From positions 1,425,001-1,489,000 of the forward strand of contig NZ_CP054916.1 of NCBI RefSeq assembly GCF_013364155.1: a DNA stretch of 64,000 bases, read 5' to 3'. This DNA is from Streptomyces sp. NA02950. GTDB taxonomy: Bacteria; Actinomycetota; Actinomycetes; Streptomycetales; Streptomycetaceae. A program made the position numbers and the translations under genes. Positions 52,632 to 62,300 of the stretch are shown here, in pieces. The notes under the pieces were generated by a model. The model ran no database searches and was not told where the DNA came from. It saw nothing but the letters and a program-made list of their open reading frames with translations. Every line of letters begins with the position of its first letter. Position 1 is the stretch's first letter.

Positions 52632-53600
52632 TCAGAAGGCGAAGAGGGAGATGATGGCGATGTTGCAGACCAGCAGCGCCCCCGCGGTGGGGATCTGCGC
52701 CTTGATGGGTCCGTATTGGTCCTTGAGTTCCAGCAGCGCGGCGGGCACCAGGTTGAAGTTGGCGGCCATGGGGGTCACCAGCGTTCCGCAGAACCCCGCG
52801 AGCATGCCGACGGCGAGCACCACGGGCGCGTCCCCGTGCATCTGCTGAATGAGCACGGGCCACCCGATGGCGGCTGTCATCACCGGGAAGGCGGCGAAGG
52901 CGTTGCCCATGATGATGGTGAACAGGGCCATACCGATGCAGTAGACGGCCACGGCGACGTACTTCTGGCCGTCCGGCAGCAGCTGTTCGGTGATCTTCCC
53001 GACCTGGGTGCCGACCCCGGCCACCTGGAAGATGGAGCCGAGTACGGCGAGCAGTTGGGGCAGCAGCAGCGCCCAGCCCATGGACTCCAGCAGCGACCGT
53101 CCGGCGTGCAGCGGCACCGTCGCACTGCGCTCGCGGACCACGACCATGGCGACCAGCAGTCCGGCGATCGCGCCGAAGCCGAGGCCGAGGATGGTCTCGC
53201 TGCCGGTCTCGAGCACCGGGGTGCCGCCGATGTGCCAGTGCTTGACGGCCGAGGCACAGAGGACGGCGACCAGCGGGATGGTGAGCGCGGGGATGAACAG
53301 CCGGTTGCCGAGCCGGGCGGCGAAGGCGACACGCTGCTCGGTCGTGGTGGTCCGCGGGACCCCGCGTCCGGTGAGGTCGAAGCCGCCCAGGCAGACCATG
53401 ACGAGGACGGCGACGCCCAGCGGCTCGGCGGGGGCCTTCTTCTCGACCACCCAGGAGCTGTAGAAGAAGCAGGCGCCCAGCAGTCCCCAGAAGGCGGCGG
53501 AGCCGTGGCGCCTGGGGTTGCTGCGGTCGAAGGCCATCTGGGCGGCCATCGCGAGGAAGACGGCGCCGACGAGCCAGAAGAACCACTCGGCCTTGATCAC
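52632..53600 (-). CDS. DUF979 membrane protein, putative pyroglutamate transporter subunit
   Basis: A 322-residue integral membrane protein with about nine hydrophobic helices (AEWFFWLVGAVFLAMAAQMA; NRLFIPALTIPLVAVLCASA; TILGLGFGAIAGLLVAMVVV; MGNAFAAFPVMTAAIGWPVL; FCGTLVTPMAANFNLVPAAL). It matches the DUF979 family, which normally occurs with DUF969 beside pcp. The two together look like halves of a small-solute permease, and uptake or export of 5-oxoproline is the natural guess. GTG 53600 overlaps the DUF969 stop by 4 bp. The frame to 53741 is an antisense-style extension without a ribosome site. Confidence 0.83.
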   Translation of the reverse strand: MIKAEWFFWLVGAVFLAMAAQMAFDRSNPRRHGSAAFWGLLGACFFYSSWVVEKKAPAEPLGVAVLVMVCLGGFDLTGRGVPRTTTTEQRVAFAARLGNRLFIPALTIPLVAVLCASAVKHWHIGGTPVLETGSETILGLGFGAIAGLLVAMVVVRERSATVPLHAGRSLLESMGWALLLPQLLAVLGSIFQVAGVGTQVGKITEQLLPDGQKYVAVAVYCIGMALFTIIMGNAFAAFPVMTAAIGWPVLIQQMHGDAPVVLAVGMLAGFCGTLVTPMAANFNLVPAALLELKDQYGPIKAQIPTAGALLVCNIAIISLFAF

Positions 53601-54319
53601 TTGGCTTCCTCCGCGGTGCGGCTGCCCACGGCAGCGGACGGTCCGCCCGAGGCGGCGATCTGGCTCTCCAGCGAGCGGTCCAGGCGCAGCAGCCGGAAGC
53701 CGTGGATGAGGAAGGCGCAGACGGCGGTGGGGATGGCCCACAGCGCGAGCTGCAACGGTTCCAGATGGGTGTGGTAGGTGGAGTTGACGAAGCCGGTGAT
53801 GAGCAGGATGGAGCCGATGGCCAGGAAGCAGTCCTCACCGAAGAACAGCCCGACGGTGTCGGAGCTGGCGGAGTAGGAGCGGATCCGTTCGCGCACTTTC
53901 TCCGGCAGCGGGCCGTGGCGCCGCTCGGCGGCCCCTTCGGCCATCGGCGCGACCATGGGGCGCACGCTCTGGGCCGGGCCGCCGATGCTGGTGAGGCCGA
54001 AGGCCGCGGTCAGCTGGCGCAGCGCCAGGTAGAGCGCGAGGAACCGGCCGGTGGTGAGCTTGCCGAGCTTGCCGATGAGGGTTCGGGCCTGCTCCTGGAG
54101 CCCGTGGCGCTCCAGGAGGCCGATGACCGGGAGGGTGATGACGAAGATCGTCACCGAGCGGCTGGAGGCGAAGCCGTTGCCGAAGGCCGCGAGGACCTCC
54201 TGGGGGGACAGCTTGCCCAGCAGCCCGGTGGCGATACCGGCGACCCCGACCACCAGCAGGGGATTGCGTCGTGTGGCGAATCCGAGGACCACCACAAGAA
54301 CGCCAAGGAGAACGATCAT
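53597..54319 (-). CDS. DUF969 membrane protein, putative pyroglutamate transporter subunit
   Basis: A 240-residue membrane protein (MIVLLGVLVVVLGFATRRNP; LLVVGVAGIATGLLGKLSP; RSVTIFVITLPVIGLLERHG; FFGEDCFLAIGSILLITGFV; LQLALWAIPTAVCAFLIHGF) with a conserved-looking loop LALRQLTAAFGLTSIGGPAQ, matching DUF969. It is first in the operon DUF969-DUF979-pcp-DUF2891. ATG 54319 follows GGAAGGCGGG. The in-frame codon at 54388 would include a charged N-tail and lacks a better site. A GntR-type operator lies 84-105 bp upstream. Confidence 0.83.
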   Translation of the reverse strand: MIVLLGVLVVVLGFATRRNPLLVVGVAGIATGLLGKLSPQEVLAAFGNGFASSRSVTIFVITLPVIGLLERHGLQEQARTLIGKLGKLTTGRFLALYLALRQLTAAFGLTSIGGPAQSVRPMVAPMAEGAAERRHGPLPEKVRERIRSYSASSDTVGLFFGEDCFLAIGSILLITGFVNSTYHTHLEPLQLALWAIPTAVCAFLIHGFRLLRLDRSLESQIAASGGPSAAVGSRTAEEAK

Positions 54320-54402
54320 GCGTCCCGCCTTCCGCGCGCAGGACCTCACGGCGCCGCGGGGGAGCACGACGGCATGAGGAGAACGCACCGGAGGCTAGAT
54401 GT

Positions 54403-54424
54403 TCGTTCAACGATCCGACAAGAG
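54403..54424. promoter_or_regulatory. GntR-type operator upstream of DUF969-DUF979-pcp operon
   Basis: The palindrome TCGTT-C-AACGA (54403-54413) is followed by TCCGACAAGAG (54414-54424). The same 22-bp element, with the flank on the other side of the palindrome, lies before pxpA at 55322-55343. Identity of both parts in two promoters flanking one GntR gene makes this a strong operator candidate. Confidence 0.75.
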
Positions 54425-54476
54425 CATGAAACCGACTTGTTCTCGTTCCGTCTGATCGTTTACTCCGGCGAAACCG

Positions 54477-55244
54477 CTATGCGCGGGCCACCTTCTGCGC
54501 GTACGCCTCGACCAACTGCCGCTGGGAGTCGTCCAGATAGGAGGCGAGCAGCCGCTCGGCCTCCGCCGCGTCCCCGGCCTGGAGCACCTCCAGGATCTGC
54601 CGGTTGCGGACCAGGTACGGGGCGTGGAAGCGGCGGGGGTCGGCCATCACGTGGAACACCAGCCGCAGCTCGGCCAGGACGGCGCGCATCAGCTCGTCGG
54701 TGCGCGGGCTCCCCGCGAGACCGACGATCGCCTGGTGGAAGCGGATGTTGGCGGTGGACAGGTCCTGCCAGGAGCGGTCGTGCACGGCACGCTCGCCGGC
54801 CGCCACCGCCGCCTCGACCGCCTCCAGCGGGTACGGCGGCTCCCCCAGGCCGCGCAGCGTGGCGCATTCGACCAGCCTGCGCAGGCGGTAGAGGTCGTTG
54901 AGGTCGTCCACGGTCACCACCCGCACGAACACCCCGCGGTTCAGCTCGTGGACCAGCAGCCGTTCATGGGTGAGCAGGCGGAACGCCTCGCGCAGGGTGT
55001 TGCGGGAGACACCCAGGGCGCCCTTGACGCTGTCCTCGGACAGCCGGGTGCCGGGCGGGAAGAAGCCCTCGGCGATACGGTCGCGGAGGATGTCCGCGAC
55101 CCGCTCCGCGGTGCTGGTGCGGCCCAGCAGCGCCCGGTCGGCCTCCAACCCCAGGACGTCGGAACCCTCCGAGACCTCCGACGCCTGCGCGAGCCGACGC
55201 TCCACGCTCTTTGTCCCGTTGGACCCGTTGTCCCCATTTGACAC
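54477..55244 (-). CDS. GntR-family (FCD) regulator of 5-oxoproline genes
   Basis: About 255 residues. After a ~45-residue polar leader comes the winged helix (TSTAERVADILRDRIAEGFF, SEDSVKGALGVSRNTLREAF). A FadR C-terminal-type helical domain follows (RLRRLVECATLRGLGEPPYP; STANIRFHQAIVGLAGSPRT; HAPYLVRNRQILEVLQAGDA), with histidines typical of metal-binding FCD proteins. GTG 55244 has GGGAG six bases upstream. The ATG at 55256 is the alternative start and lacks a ribosome site. It sits between the transport/pcp operon and pxpABC, and identical palindromes lie in both promoters, so it very likely represses both. The effector is probably 5-oxoproline or a relative. Confidence 0.9.
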   Translation of the reverse strand: MSNGDNGSNGTKSVERRLAQASEVSEGSDVLGLEADRALLGRTSTAERVADILRDRIAEGFFPPGTRLSEDSVKGALGVSRNTLREAFRLLTHERLLVHELNRGVFVRVVTVDDLNDLYRLRRLVECATLRGLGEPPYPLEAVEAAVAAGERAVHDRSWQDLSTANIRFHQAIVGLAGSPRTDELMRAVLAELRLVFHVMADPRRFHAPYLVRNRQILEVLQAGDAAEAERLLASYLDDSQRQLVEAYAQKVARA

Positions 55245-55321
55245 TTTCGCTCCCATTCACGGCGTCAGCGCATTCCGTATCGCGAGAAGTCAAGCCCAGA
55301 AATGAGAACGGGACAACAACA

Positions 55322-55345
55322 CTCTTGTCGGATCGTTCAACGATC
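55322..55345. promoter_or_regulatory. GntR-type operator in the GntR/pxpA divergent promoter
   Basis: CTCTTGTCGGA (55322-55332) precedes a perfect palindrome GATCGTT-C-AACGATC (55331-55345). The combined element is repeated in inverted orientation at 54403-54424. It lies between gntR and pxpA, about 70 bp from the pxpA start. Confidence 0.8.
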
Positions 55346-55412
55346 GCCTACCTTGGCGCTCAGTCACATCGCCCGCGTACGTCCCGTACCCCGCACGCCC
55401 GAACGGACGGTT

Positions 55413-56192
55413 ATGACCGCACCCTTGGCGAACCCGTCGATCGATCTCAACGCCGACCTCGGCGAGGGCTTCGGCCGCTGGCAGCTCACCGACGACGACG
55501 CCCTGCTGTCCATCGTCACCAGCGCCAATGTCGCCTGCGGCTTCCACGCGGGCGATCCGTCCACCATGCGCCGGGTGTGTGAGCTGGCCGCCGAGCGCGG
55601 TGTCCGCGTCGGCGCCCAGGTCTCCTACCGGGACCTGGCGGGCTTCGGACGGCGCGCCATGGACGTCCCGCCGCGCGAACTGGCGGATGAGATCGCCTAC
55701 CAGATCGGCGCGTTGGAGATCTTCGCCCGCGCCGCCGGATCGCGGGTGTCCTACGTCAAACCGCACGGCGCGCTGTACAACCGCTGCGTGCACGACGAGG
55801 CGCAGGCCGCCGCCGTCGTCGAGGGCGTACGGCTCGCGGCGGGCGGCCCGCTGCCCGTACTGGGCCTGCCCGGCTCACGGCTGCACGCGGCGGCCCGCGC
55901 GGCCGGAGTGCCGGTGGTCCCCGAGGCCTTCGCCGACCGCGCCTACACCGCGGCGGGCACCCTGGTGCCGCGGACCGAACCCGGCGCCGTGGTCTCCGAC
56001 CCCGACACGGTGGTCAAGCGCGCCCTGGGCTTCGCCCGCGACAACGCGGTCACCTCCCGCGACGGACAGCGGATCGAGGTGGAGGTGCGCTCCTTGTGCC
56101 TGCACGGCGACACCCCCGGCGCCGCCGACCTCGCCCGCCGGGTGCGGAGCGAGCTGACGGCCGCGGGCGTGCGCGTGGCGGCGTTCACGTGA
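55413..56192 (+). CDS. pxpA: 5-oxoprolinase subunit PxpA (LamB/YcsF family)
   Basis: A 259-residue LamB/YcsF-fold protein (SIDLNADLGEGFGRWQLTDD; NVACGFHAGDPSTMRRVCEL; SYVKPHGALYNRCVHDEAQA; EAFADRAYTAAGTLVPRTEP; LCLHGDTPGAADLARRVRSE). With PxpB and PxpC it forms the prokaryotic ATP-dependent 5-oxoprolinase that opens 5-oxoproline to glutamate in the cytosol. ATG 55413 follows GGACGG and starts at the family N-terminus. The upstream in-frame extension to 55302 would run through the operator. The stop overlaps the GTG of pxpB by 4 bp. Confidence 0.95.
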   Translation: MTAPLANPSIDLNADLGEGFGRWQLTDDDALLSIVTSANVACGFHAGDPSTMRRVCELAAERGVRVGAQVSYRDLAGFGRRAMDVPPRELADEIAYQIGALEIFARAAGSRVSYVKPHGALYNRCVHDEAQAAAVVEGVRLAAGGPLPVLGLPGSRLHAAARAAGVPVVPEAFADRAYTAAGTLVPRTEPGAVVSDPDTVVKRALGFARDNAVTSRDGQRIEVEVRSLCLHGDTPGAADLARRVRSELTAAGVRVAAFT

Positions 56193-56875
56193 CCCTCCGG
56201 AGCCTGCCCGTCGGCGACCACGGACTGCTCGTCGAACTCGGCAGCGGCGACGCGGCCGAGGCGCTCCACGCCGAGCTGCTGCGCCGGGTGGCCGACGGAC
56301 GGCTGCCCGCGGTGCGCGAGATCGTGCCCGCCGCCCGCACCGTGTTCCTCGACGGCCTGAAGAACCCCGGCCGACTGGCCGCCGAGCTGCCCGGCTGGGA
56401 CATACCGCCCCTCACCCGCGGCGACGGCGCCACCGTCGAACTCCCGGTGCGCTACGACGGACCCGACCTCGCCGAGGTGGCCGATCTCTGGGGCGTCACC
56501 CCGCAGGAGGCCGTGCGTGTCCACAGCGGCACCGAGTTCCGCGTCGCCTTCTGCGGATTCGCACCGGGCTTCGGCTATCTCACCGGGCTGCCCGAGCGGT
56601 TCGCGGTGCCGCGCCGCGCCAGCCCGCGGACCAAGGTCCCGGTGGGCTCGGTCGCGCTCGCGGGCCCGTACACCGGTGTCTATCCGCGCTCCTCCCCCGG
56701 CGGCTGGCAGCTCATCGGCACCACGGACACCGTGCTGTGGGACGCCGGACGTGAACCGGCGGCGCTGCTGACCCCCGGCACCCGCGTCCGCTTCGTTCCG
56801 GAAAATCCGGAAGTGCCGGAAACATCAGAGAAGCCGGTGGCGTCGGACGTGGCACCGGGAGGGGACGGCGCATGA
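56189..56875 (+). CDS. pxpB: 5-oxoprolinase subunit PxpB (KipI family)
   Basis: A 228-residue KipI-type cyclophilin-like protein (SLPVGDHGLLVELGSGDAAE; GLKNPGRLAAELPG; GTEFRVAFCGFAPGFGYLTG; PRRASPRTKVPVGSVALAGP; YPRSSPGGWQLIGTTDTVLW). It is the small carboxyltransferase-like subunit of PxpABC. The C-terminal ~25 residues are a polar tail. GTG 56189 overlaps pxpA and the stop overlaps pxpC, giving a tightly coupled three-gene unit. Confidence 0.94.
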   Translation: MTLRSLPVGDHGLLVELGSGDAAEALHAELLRRVADGRLPAVREIVPAARTVFLDGLKNPGRLAAELPGWDIPPLTRGDGATVELPVRYDGPDLAEVADLWGVTPQEAVRVHSGTEFRVAFCGFAPGFGYLTGLPERFAVPRRASPRTKVPVGSVALAGPYTGVYPRSSPGGWQLIGTTDTVLWDAGREPAALLTPGTRVRFVPENPEVPETSEKPVASDVAPGGDGA

Positions 56876-57765
56876 CCGACAGCGCCTTCGCGGTCGAGCG
56901 GGCGGGCGCCCTGACCACCGTCCAGGACCTGGGCCGGATCGGCCACGCCCATCTCGGTGTGCCCCGCTCCGGCGCCCTCGACCAGCCCGCCCACCGGCTC
57001 GCCAACCGCCTGGTGGGGAACGCCGACGAGGCCGCCACCCTGGAGACCACCCTGACCGGCTGTGCGGTGCGGCTGCGCCGCGCGGCGACCGTGGCCGTCA
57101 CCGGCGCGCCCTGCCCGGTCACGGTCGACAGCCGCCCCGCCGCATGGGGCGCGCCCGTGCGGGTACCGGCCGGTGCGCTGCTGGAGCTCGGGGCCGCCAC
57201 CTACGGCGTACGCAGCTATCTGGCCTTCGACGGCGGGGTCCGGGCCGAGCCGGTGCTCGGCAGCCGGGCCACCGATGTGCTCTCCGGGCTCGGCCCGGCT
57301 CCGCTGGCGGACGGTGCGGTGTTCGGACTCGGGCCCGCCGGAGCCGCGCCGCCCGGGGTGGACTCGGTGCCCCAACGGGGCGTGCCGCGGGAACTGGTGC
57401 TCCCGGTGGTGTTCGGTCCGCGCGACGACTGGTTCACCCGCGCGGGACTGCACACCCTGACCACCGGCGGCTTCCGGGTCTCGGGCGCCAGCAACCGGAT
57501 CGGGCTGCGGACCGAGGGCCCCGCCCTGGAGCGGGCGCGGGACGGTGAACTGCCCAGTGAGGGAATGGCGCTCGGCGCCCTCCAGGTGCCGCCCGACGGG
57601 CGTCCGGTGCTCTTCCTCGCCGACCATCCGACGACCGGCGGCTACCCGGTCGTGGGTGTCGTCCCGGAGCGGTGGCTCGCCGCCGCGGCCCAGGCCGTGC
57701 CGGGCACTCCGGTGCGGTTCACCCCGCTGGGGCGGGTCCCGTGGGGGCGGGCGGCCCCGGCGTAG
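56872..57765 (+). CDS. pxpC: 5-oxoprolinase subunit PxpC (KipA family)
   Basis: A 297-residue KipA/biotin-dependent-carboxyltransferase-like protein (VERAGALTTVQDLGRIGHAH; GVPRSGALDQPAHRLANRLV; RSYLAFDGGVRAEPVLGSRA; FRVSGASNRIGLRTEGPALE; DHPTTGGYPVVGVVPERWL). It is the third 5-oxoprolinase subunit. ATG 56872 overlaps the pxpB stop by 4 bp. The gene converges on a WhiB-like gene 15 bp away. Confidence 0.94.
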   Translation: MTDSAFAVERAGALTTVQDLGRIGHAHLGVPRSGALDQPAHRLANRLVGNADEAATLETTLTGCAVRLRRAATVAVTGAPCPVTVDSRPAAWGAPVRVPAGALLELGAATYGVRSYLAFDGGVRAEPVLGSRATDVLSGLGPAPLADGAVFGLGPAGAAPPGVDSVPQRGVPRELVLPVVFGPRDDWFTRAGLHTLTTGGFRVSGASNRIGLRTEGPALERARDGELPSEGMALGALQVPPDGRPVLFLADHPTTGGYPVVGVVPERWLAAAAQAVPGTPVRFTPLGRVPWGRAAPA

Positions 57766-57779
57766 CCCGCCGCGGCCGC

Positions 57780-58085
57780 TCAGCCGGCGGCGCGGTGGCC
57801 TCCGGCGTGGGCCGAGGCCCGCTCCCGGGCGCGGCCGGCGCTCCTGGCCCGGCGCTGCCCCCGGCGGCGCAGCGCCCGGCGCTCCTCCTCACCGGCACCG
57901 CCCCACACCCCGTGGGTCATCCCGGCCTCGAGCGCGTACTCCAGGCATTCCTGAGCCACCGGGCAGTGTCCGCAGACCTGCTTGGCCCGTGCCTCCTGCT
58001 GCTGTGCGGCGGGACCGGCGACCCCCACCGGGAAGAACAGCTCAGGGTCCTCGTCCTTGCATGCGGCGTTCTGCCACCACGCCAT
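57780..58085 (-). CDS. WhiB-family iron-sulfur regulator (Wbl)
   Basis: A 101-residue Wbl protein. The four cluster cysteines are Cys9 (WWQNAACKDEDPELFFP), Cys38, Cys41 and Cys47 (KQVCGHCPVAQECLEYAL). The turn motif HGVWGGAGEEERRAL is followed by a basic Arg-rich tail for DNA or sigma-factor contact. It binds a [4Fe-4S] cluster and acts with the principal sigma factor. ATG 58085 follows GGAGAGGGGC. It is not WhiB or WhiD themselves by N-terminal sequence, and I leave the Wbl letter open. Confidence 0.93.
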   Translation of the reverse strand: MAWWQNAACKDEDPELFFPVGVAGPAAQQQEARAKQVCGHCPVAQECLEYALEAGMTHGVWGGAGEEERRALRRRGQRRARSAGRARERASAHAGGHRAAG

Positions 58086-58343
58086 GGTTGCCCCTCTCCG
58101 TGCCTGCGGTCGTGTTCGGTGAATTGCGTTCCGGCTACCGCCCTCGGCCTCGCCGCACACTGTTCGCGGGGCGGGCTCCCGTGGTGACGCGGGGCGCATC
58201 CGGGCGGGTTCGGTACGTGTCGGGTTACCGATGGCCGCCACCGCAAACGGTCTTGAACGCGCCATACGTCACATCGGGGGAATCAACCTACTCACGGCAC
58301 CCGCTCCCGCAACCCCTCGGTCACGCGGATTTTCGGGCAATCC

Positions 58344-59282
58344 TCAGTCGCGCAGCTCCACCGGCAGCCGGACGGCCCGCCCGCCGGGGCCGGGCCACTT
58401 CGCCCCGCCGTCGACATCCACACCCGTGAGCGCGACCGCCATGGCCAGCGCCCGTGCCGTCCAGCCGGACGGATGCCCACCGTCCCCGAAGCGGTAGCGC
58501 CAGGTCTCCGGCGGATCGTCCTTCTCCGGGTCCCGCATGACCTCCTCGCACGGCCCGAGCACCCCGTCCCGGGACACCGAGGGGCAGATGAACGCGTCGG
58601 GGTGGTCGAAGACCGAGACCGCGACCGTGCCGCGGGAGAGCAGCCCGAGCACTTCCTCGCCGTGGATCTCTATCCCGTCGTACTGCTGGAGGACCGCCCC
58701 GCCGGGCAGGTCGTGCACCAGGAGGAGCCCCTCCTCCAGCGCCTCCTCGTCGTCCTCGACCGGCACCTCCTCGCCGCCGAGCGCGGCCACCAACTCCGCC
58801 GCGGTGCGGTCGGCCACGAACGCCACGCACCCCCAGTCCTGGTAGTCGTCGTCGGTGTCGAACGAGGCGATCAGCGCGTCCGCCGCCCGCTGGGCCGCCC
58901 GCTCCTCCTCGGTCGGCTCCACCGCGCCGGGCAGCCCCGCCACCTGGTCCGCGACCGGTGCCCACCAGGCCAGCTCCCCCGGGCACCGCCCGTCCGGCCG
59001 CCGCCGCCACGGATCGGCCCCGGCCGCGATCAGCGCCGCCACCTTCTCGCGGTCCCACTCCCGCACCGCGTACCACAGCGCGGTACGCCCCGCCCAGTCC
59101 GGCTGGTCCACCTCCCGTGCCACCGTGAGCAGTTCGGCCAGCACCTCGGCGCTGCCCCAGCAGGCCGCCGAATGCAGTGGCGGCACATACCCGGTGGGGT
59201 TGCGGTCGGGGTCGGCGCCCGCGGCGAGGGCGCGGCGCACGGCCGCGAGATCGGTCCAGTCGTGCAGTGTCCAGTGACTCAT
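58344..59282 (-). CDS. Ankyrin-repeat protein
   Basis: 312 residues. The N-terminal ~110 residues hold about three ankyrin repeats (DLAAVRRALAAGADPDRNPT; VPPLHSAACWGSAEVLAELL; RTALWYAVREWDREKVAALI, then AAGADPWRR). The remaining two thirds have no repeat I recognise: an acidic stretch EEVPVEDDEEALEEGLLL and several segments with conserved-looking Trp/Asp. No signal or membrane segment is seen. I chose ATG 59282 (MSHWTLHDW) at the start of the first repeat. It lies 65 bp downstream of the 5-oxoprolinase gene on the same strand. A protein-protein interaction role is likely; the partner is unknown. Confidence 0.85.
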   Translation of the reverse strand: MSHWTLHDWTDLAAVRRALAAGADPDRNPTGYVPPLHSAACWGSAEVLAELLTVAREVDQPDWAGRTALWYAVREWDREKVAALIAAGADPWRRRPDGRCPGELAWWAPVADQVAGLPGAVEPTEEERAAQRAADALIASFDTDDDYQDWGCVAFVADRTAAELVAALGGEEVPVEDDEEALEEGLLLVHDLPGGAVLQQYDGIEIHGEEVLGLLSRGTVAVSVFDHPDAFICPSVSRDGVLGPCEEVMRDPEKDDPPETWRYRFGDGGHPSGWTARALAMAVALTGVDVDGGAKWPGPGGRAVRLPVELRD

Positions 59283-59347
59283 GTGCCCAATCTGGCATCC
59301 GCTACCGACGGTCGGCCGCCGCGGCCATCGGTGCGCCGCCGCGGGCA

Positions 59348-62300
59348 TCAGTCCGCCGGGGGTCCGTATCCGCCGCCGCCCGGGGTGTGGACGACCAGGA
59401 CGTCGTCCGGGCCGACGTCCGCCGTGTCGCGGCCGTCGAGCCGCTCGGTGGTGCCGTCACTGCGCTCGATCAGATTCGCCCCGAGGCTGCCCGGTTCACC
59501 GCCCGCCATCCCGTACGGGGGCACCCGGCGGTGGCCGGTGAGCAGGGCGATGGTCATGGGCTCCAGGAAGCGGATGCGGCGGGTGACGCCGTCGCCGCCG
59601 CGCCACCGGCCGCGGCCGCCACTGCCGGCGCGGATCCCGAAGCCGTCCACCCGCACCGGATAGCGCCACTCCAGCACTTCGGGGTCGGTCAGCCGGGAGT
59701 TGGTCATATGGGTCTGCACCGCGTCCGCGCCGTCGAAGCCGTCGCCCGCGCCGGAGCCGCTGGCGACCGTCTCGTAGTACTGGACCCGGTCGTTGCCGAA
59801 GGTCACGTTGTTCATCGTGCCGGAGCCCTCCGCCTGCACGCCGAGGGCCGCGTAGAGGGCGCCGGTGACGGCCTGCGAGGTCTCCACGTTGCCCGCGACG
59901 GTGGCGGCCGGGTGGACCGGCGCCAGCATGCAGCCCTCCGGGACCCGCACGTCGAGGGGTTTCAGACAGCCGCTGTTGAGCGGGATGTCCTCGGCCACCA
60001 GGGTCCGGAACACATAGAGCACCGCGGCCATCACCACCGAACTGGGCGCGTTGTCGTTGCCCGGCCGCTGCGGTGAGGTGCCGGTGAAGTCCAGGACGGC
60101 GCCCCGGGCCGCGCGGTCCACGGTCACGGTGACCTGGATGACGGCGCCGCCGTCCGTCTCGTAGCGGTACGAACCGTCGCCGAGCGCGGAGACGACGCGG
60201 CGTACGGATTCCTCCGCGTTGTCCTGTACATGGCCCATATAGGCGTGCACCACGTCCAGGCCGAACTGGCCGATCATCCGGCGCAGTTCCTGGATACCCT
60301 TCTCGTTGGCGGCGATCTGGGCGCGCAGATCGGCGAGGTTGGCGTCCGGGGCACGGGACGGGCAGCGGCTTCCGGTCAGCAGCTCACGGGTCTCCCGCTC
60401 ACGCAGCGCCCCGTCCCGCACCAGCAGCCAGTTGTCGAAGAGGACACCTTCCTCCTCGATGGTGCGGCTGAAGGCGGGCATGGAGCCGGGGGTGATCCCG
60501 CCGATCTCGGCGTGGTGGCCGCGCGAGGCGACGAGGAAGAGCAGACCGGTGCCCGCGTCGTCGAAGACCGGGGTGACCACGGTGACGTCCGGCAGATGGG
60601 TACCGCCGTGGTACGGGTCGTTGATGGCGTACACATCGCCCGGCCGCATCGTGTCCCCGTTGCGGCGCAGCACCTCCTTGATGGACTCGCCCATGGAGCC
60701 CAGGTGCACCGGGATGTGGGGGGCGTTGGCGATCAGATTGCCCCCGGCGTCGAACAGGGCGCAGGAGAAGTCCAGCCGCTCCTTGATGTTGACCGAATGG
60801 GCGGTGTTCTCCAGGCGCAGGCCCATCTGTTCGGCGATGGCCATGAAGAGGCTGTTGAACACCTCCAGCATCACCGGATCCACCTCGGTGCCCACCGCCA
60901 CGGTGCGCGGACGCGGCCGGACCCGGGTGAGCAGCAGATGGCCGCGCTCGCCGACCGCGGCCTGCCAGCCGGGGTCGACGACAGTGGTGGCGTCGTCCTC
61001 GGCGATGACCGCGGGGCCGGGGACGCGGTCCGAGGGCCGCATCCGGGCGCGTTCGTACAGTGCCGTCTCCTGCCGACGCCCCTCGGTGAACATCCGCACG
61101 GTGGCGACGGGCGCCAACTCGCCTTCGCGGGGCGGGAGTTCCACGGCATGGCCGCCGGTGGGGCCCGCCGCGCCGATCGCCTCCACCGACACCGCCTCGG
61201 CCACCAGTGGCTTGTCCATGGTGAAGGCGTAGCGGGTGCGGTGGGCGCGGACGAACTCCTCGGCCATCGCGGGAACGGTGTCCAGCGGGACGGCGAGGGT
61301 GGAGTCGGTGCCCGCGTAGCGCAGATGCACCCGGGCCTCGGTCGTCACGGTCTCCTCCGGGACACCGTCGGCGAGCAGTTCACCGCGGGTCCGCTCGGCG
61401 AGTCCGGCGCACAGCTCGCGCACCCGGCCCAGCGACTCCTCGGACAGCTCGGCCTCGACGGCGTGTTCGCGCATGGCGGTGGCGTCGGCCACCCCGATGC
61501 CGTACGCCGAGAGCACACCGGCCAGCGGCGGCACGATCACCGTGCCGATGCCGAGCGCGTCGGCCACCGCGCAGGCGTGCTGGCCGCCCGCGCCGCCGAA
61601 GCTGGTGAGCGCGTAGCGGGTGACGTCGTGGCCGCGCTGTACGGAGATCTTCTTGACCGCGTTGGCCATGTTGAGGACCGCGATGTCCAGGAAGCCCGCC
61701 GCCACGTCCTCCGGGCCGCGCCGGTCGCCGGTGGCCTCGGTGATCTCCTCGGCGAGCCGGGTGAACCGCTCCCGGACGGTGTCCGCGTCCAGCGGCTGGT
61801 CGGCGTGCGGGCCGAACACCGCCGGGAAGTGGTCCGGCTGCACCCGGCCCAGCATCACATTGGCGTCGGTCACGGTCAGCGGGCCGCCGCGGCGGTAGCA
61901 GGCGGGGCCGGGGACGGCACCGGCCGAGTCCGGGCCCACCCGGTAGCGCCGTCCGTCGAAGTGCAGCACCGAGCCACCGCCGGCCGCCACGGTGTGGATG
62001 TTCATCATGGGCGCCCGCATCCGCACCCCGGCCACTTCGGTGCCGAAGACCCGCTCGAACTCGCCCGCGTAGTGGGACACATCGGTCGAGGTGCCGCCCA
62101 TGTCGAAGCCGATGACGCGGTCGTGTCCGGCCTCCTCGGACGACCGCGCCATCCCCACCACCCCGCCCGCGGGCCCGGAGAGCACGGCGTCCTTGCCGCG
62201 GAAGTGCGCGGCCTCCCGCAGCCCTCCGTTGGACTGCATGAACATCAGCCGGATACCGCGCAGTTCGGCGGCCACGTCCTCGACATAGCGGCGCAGGATC

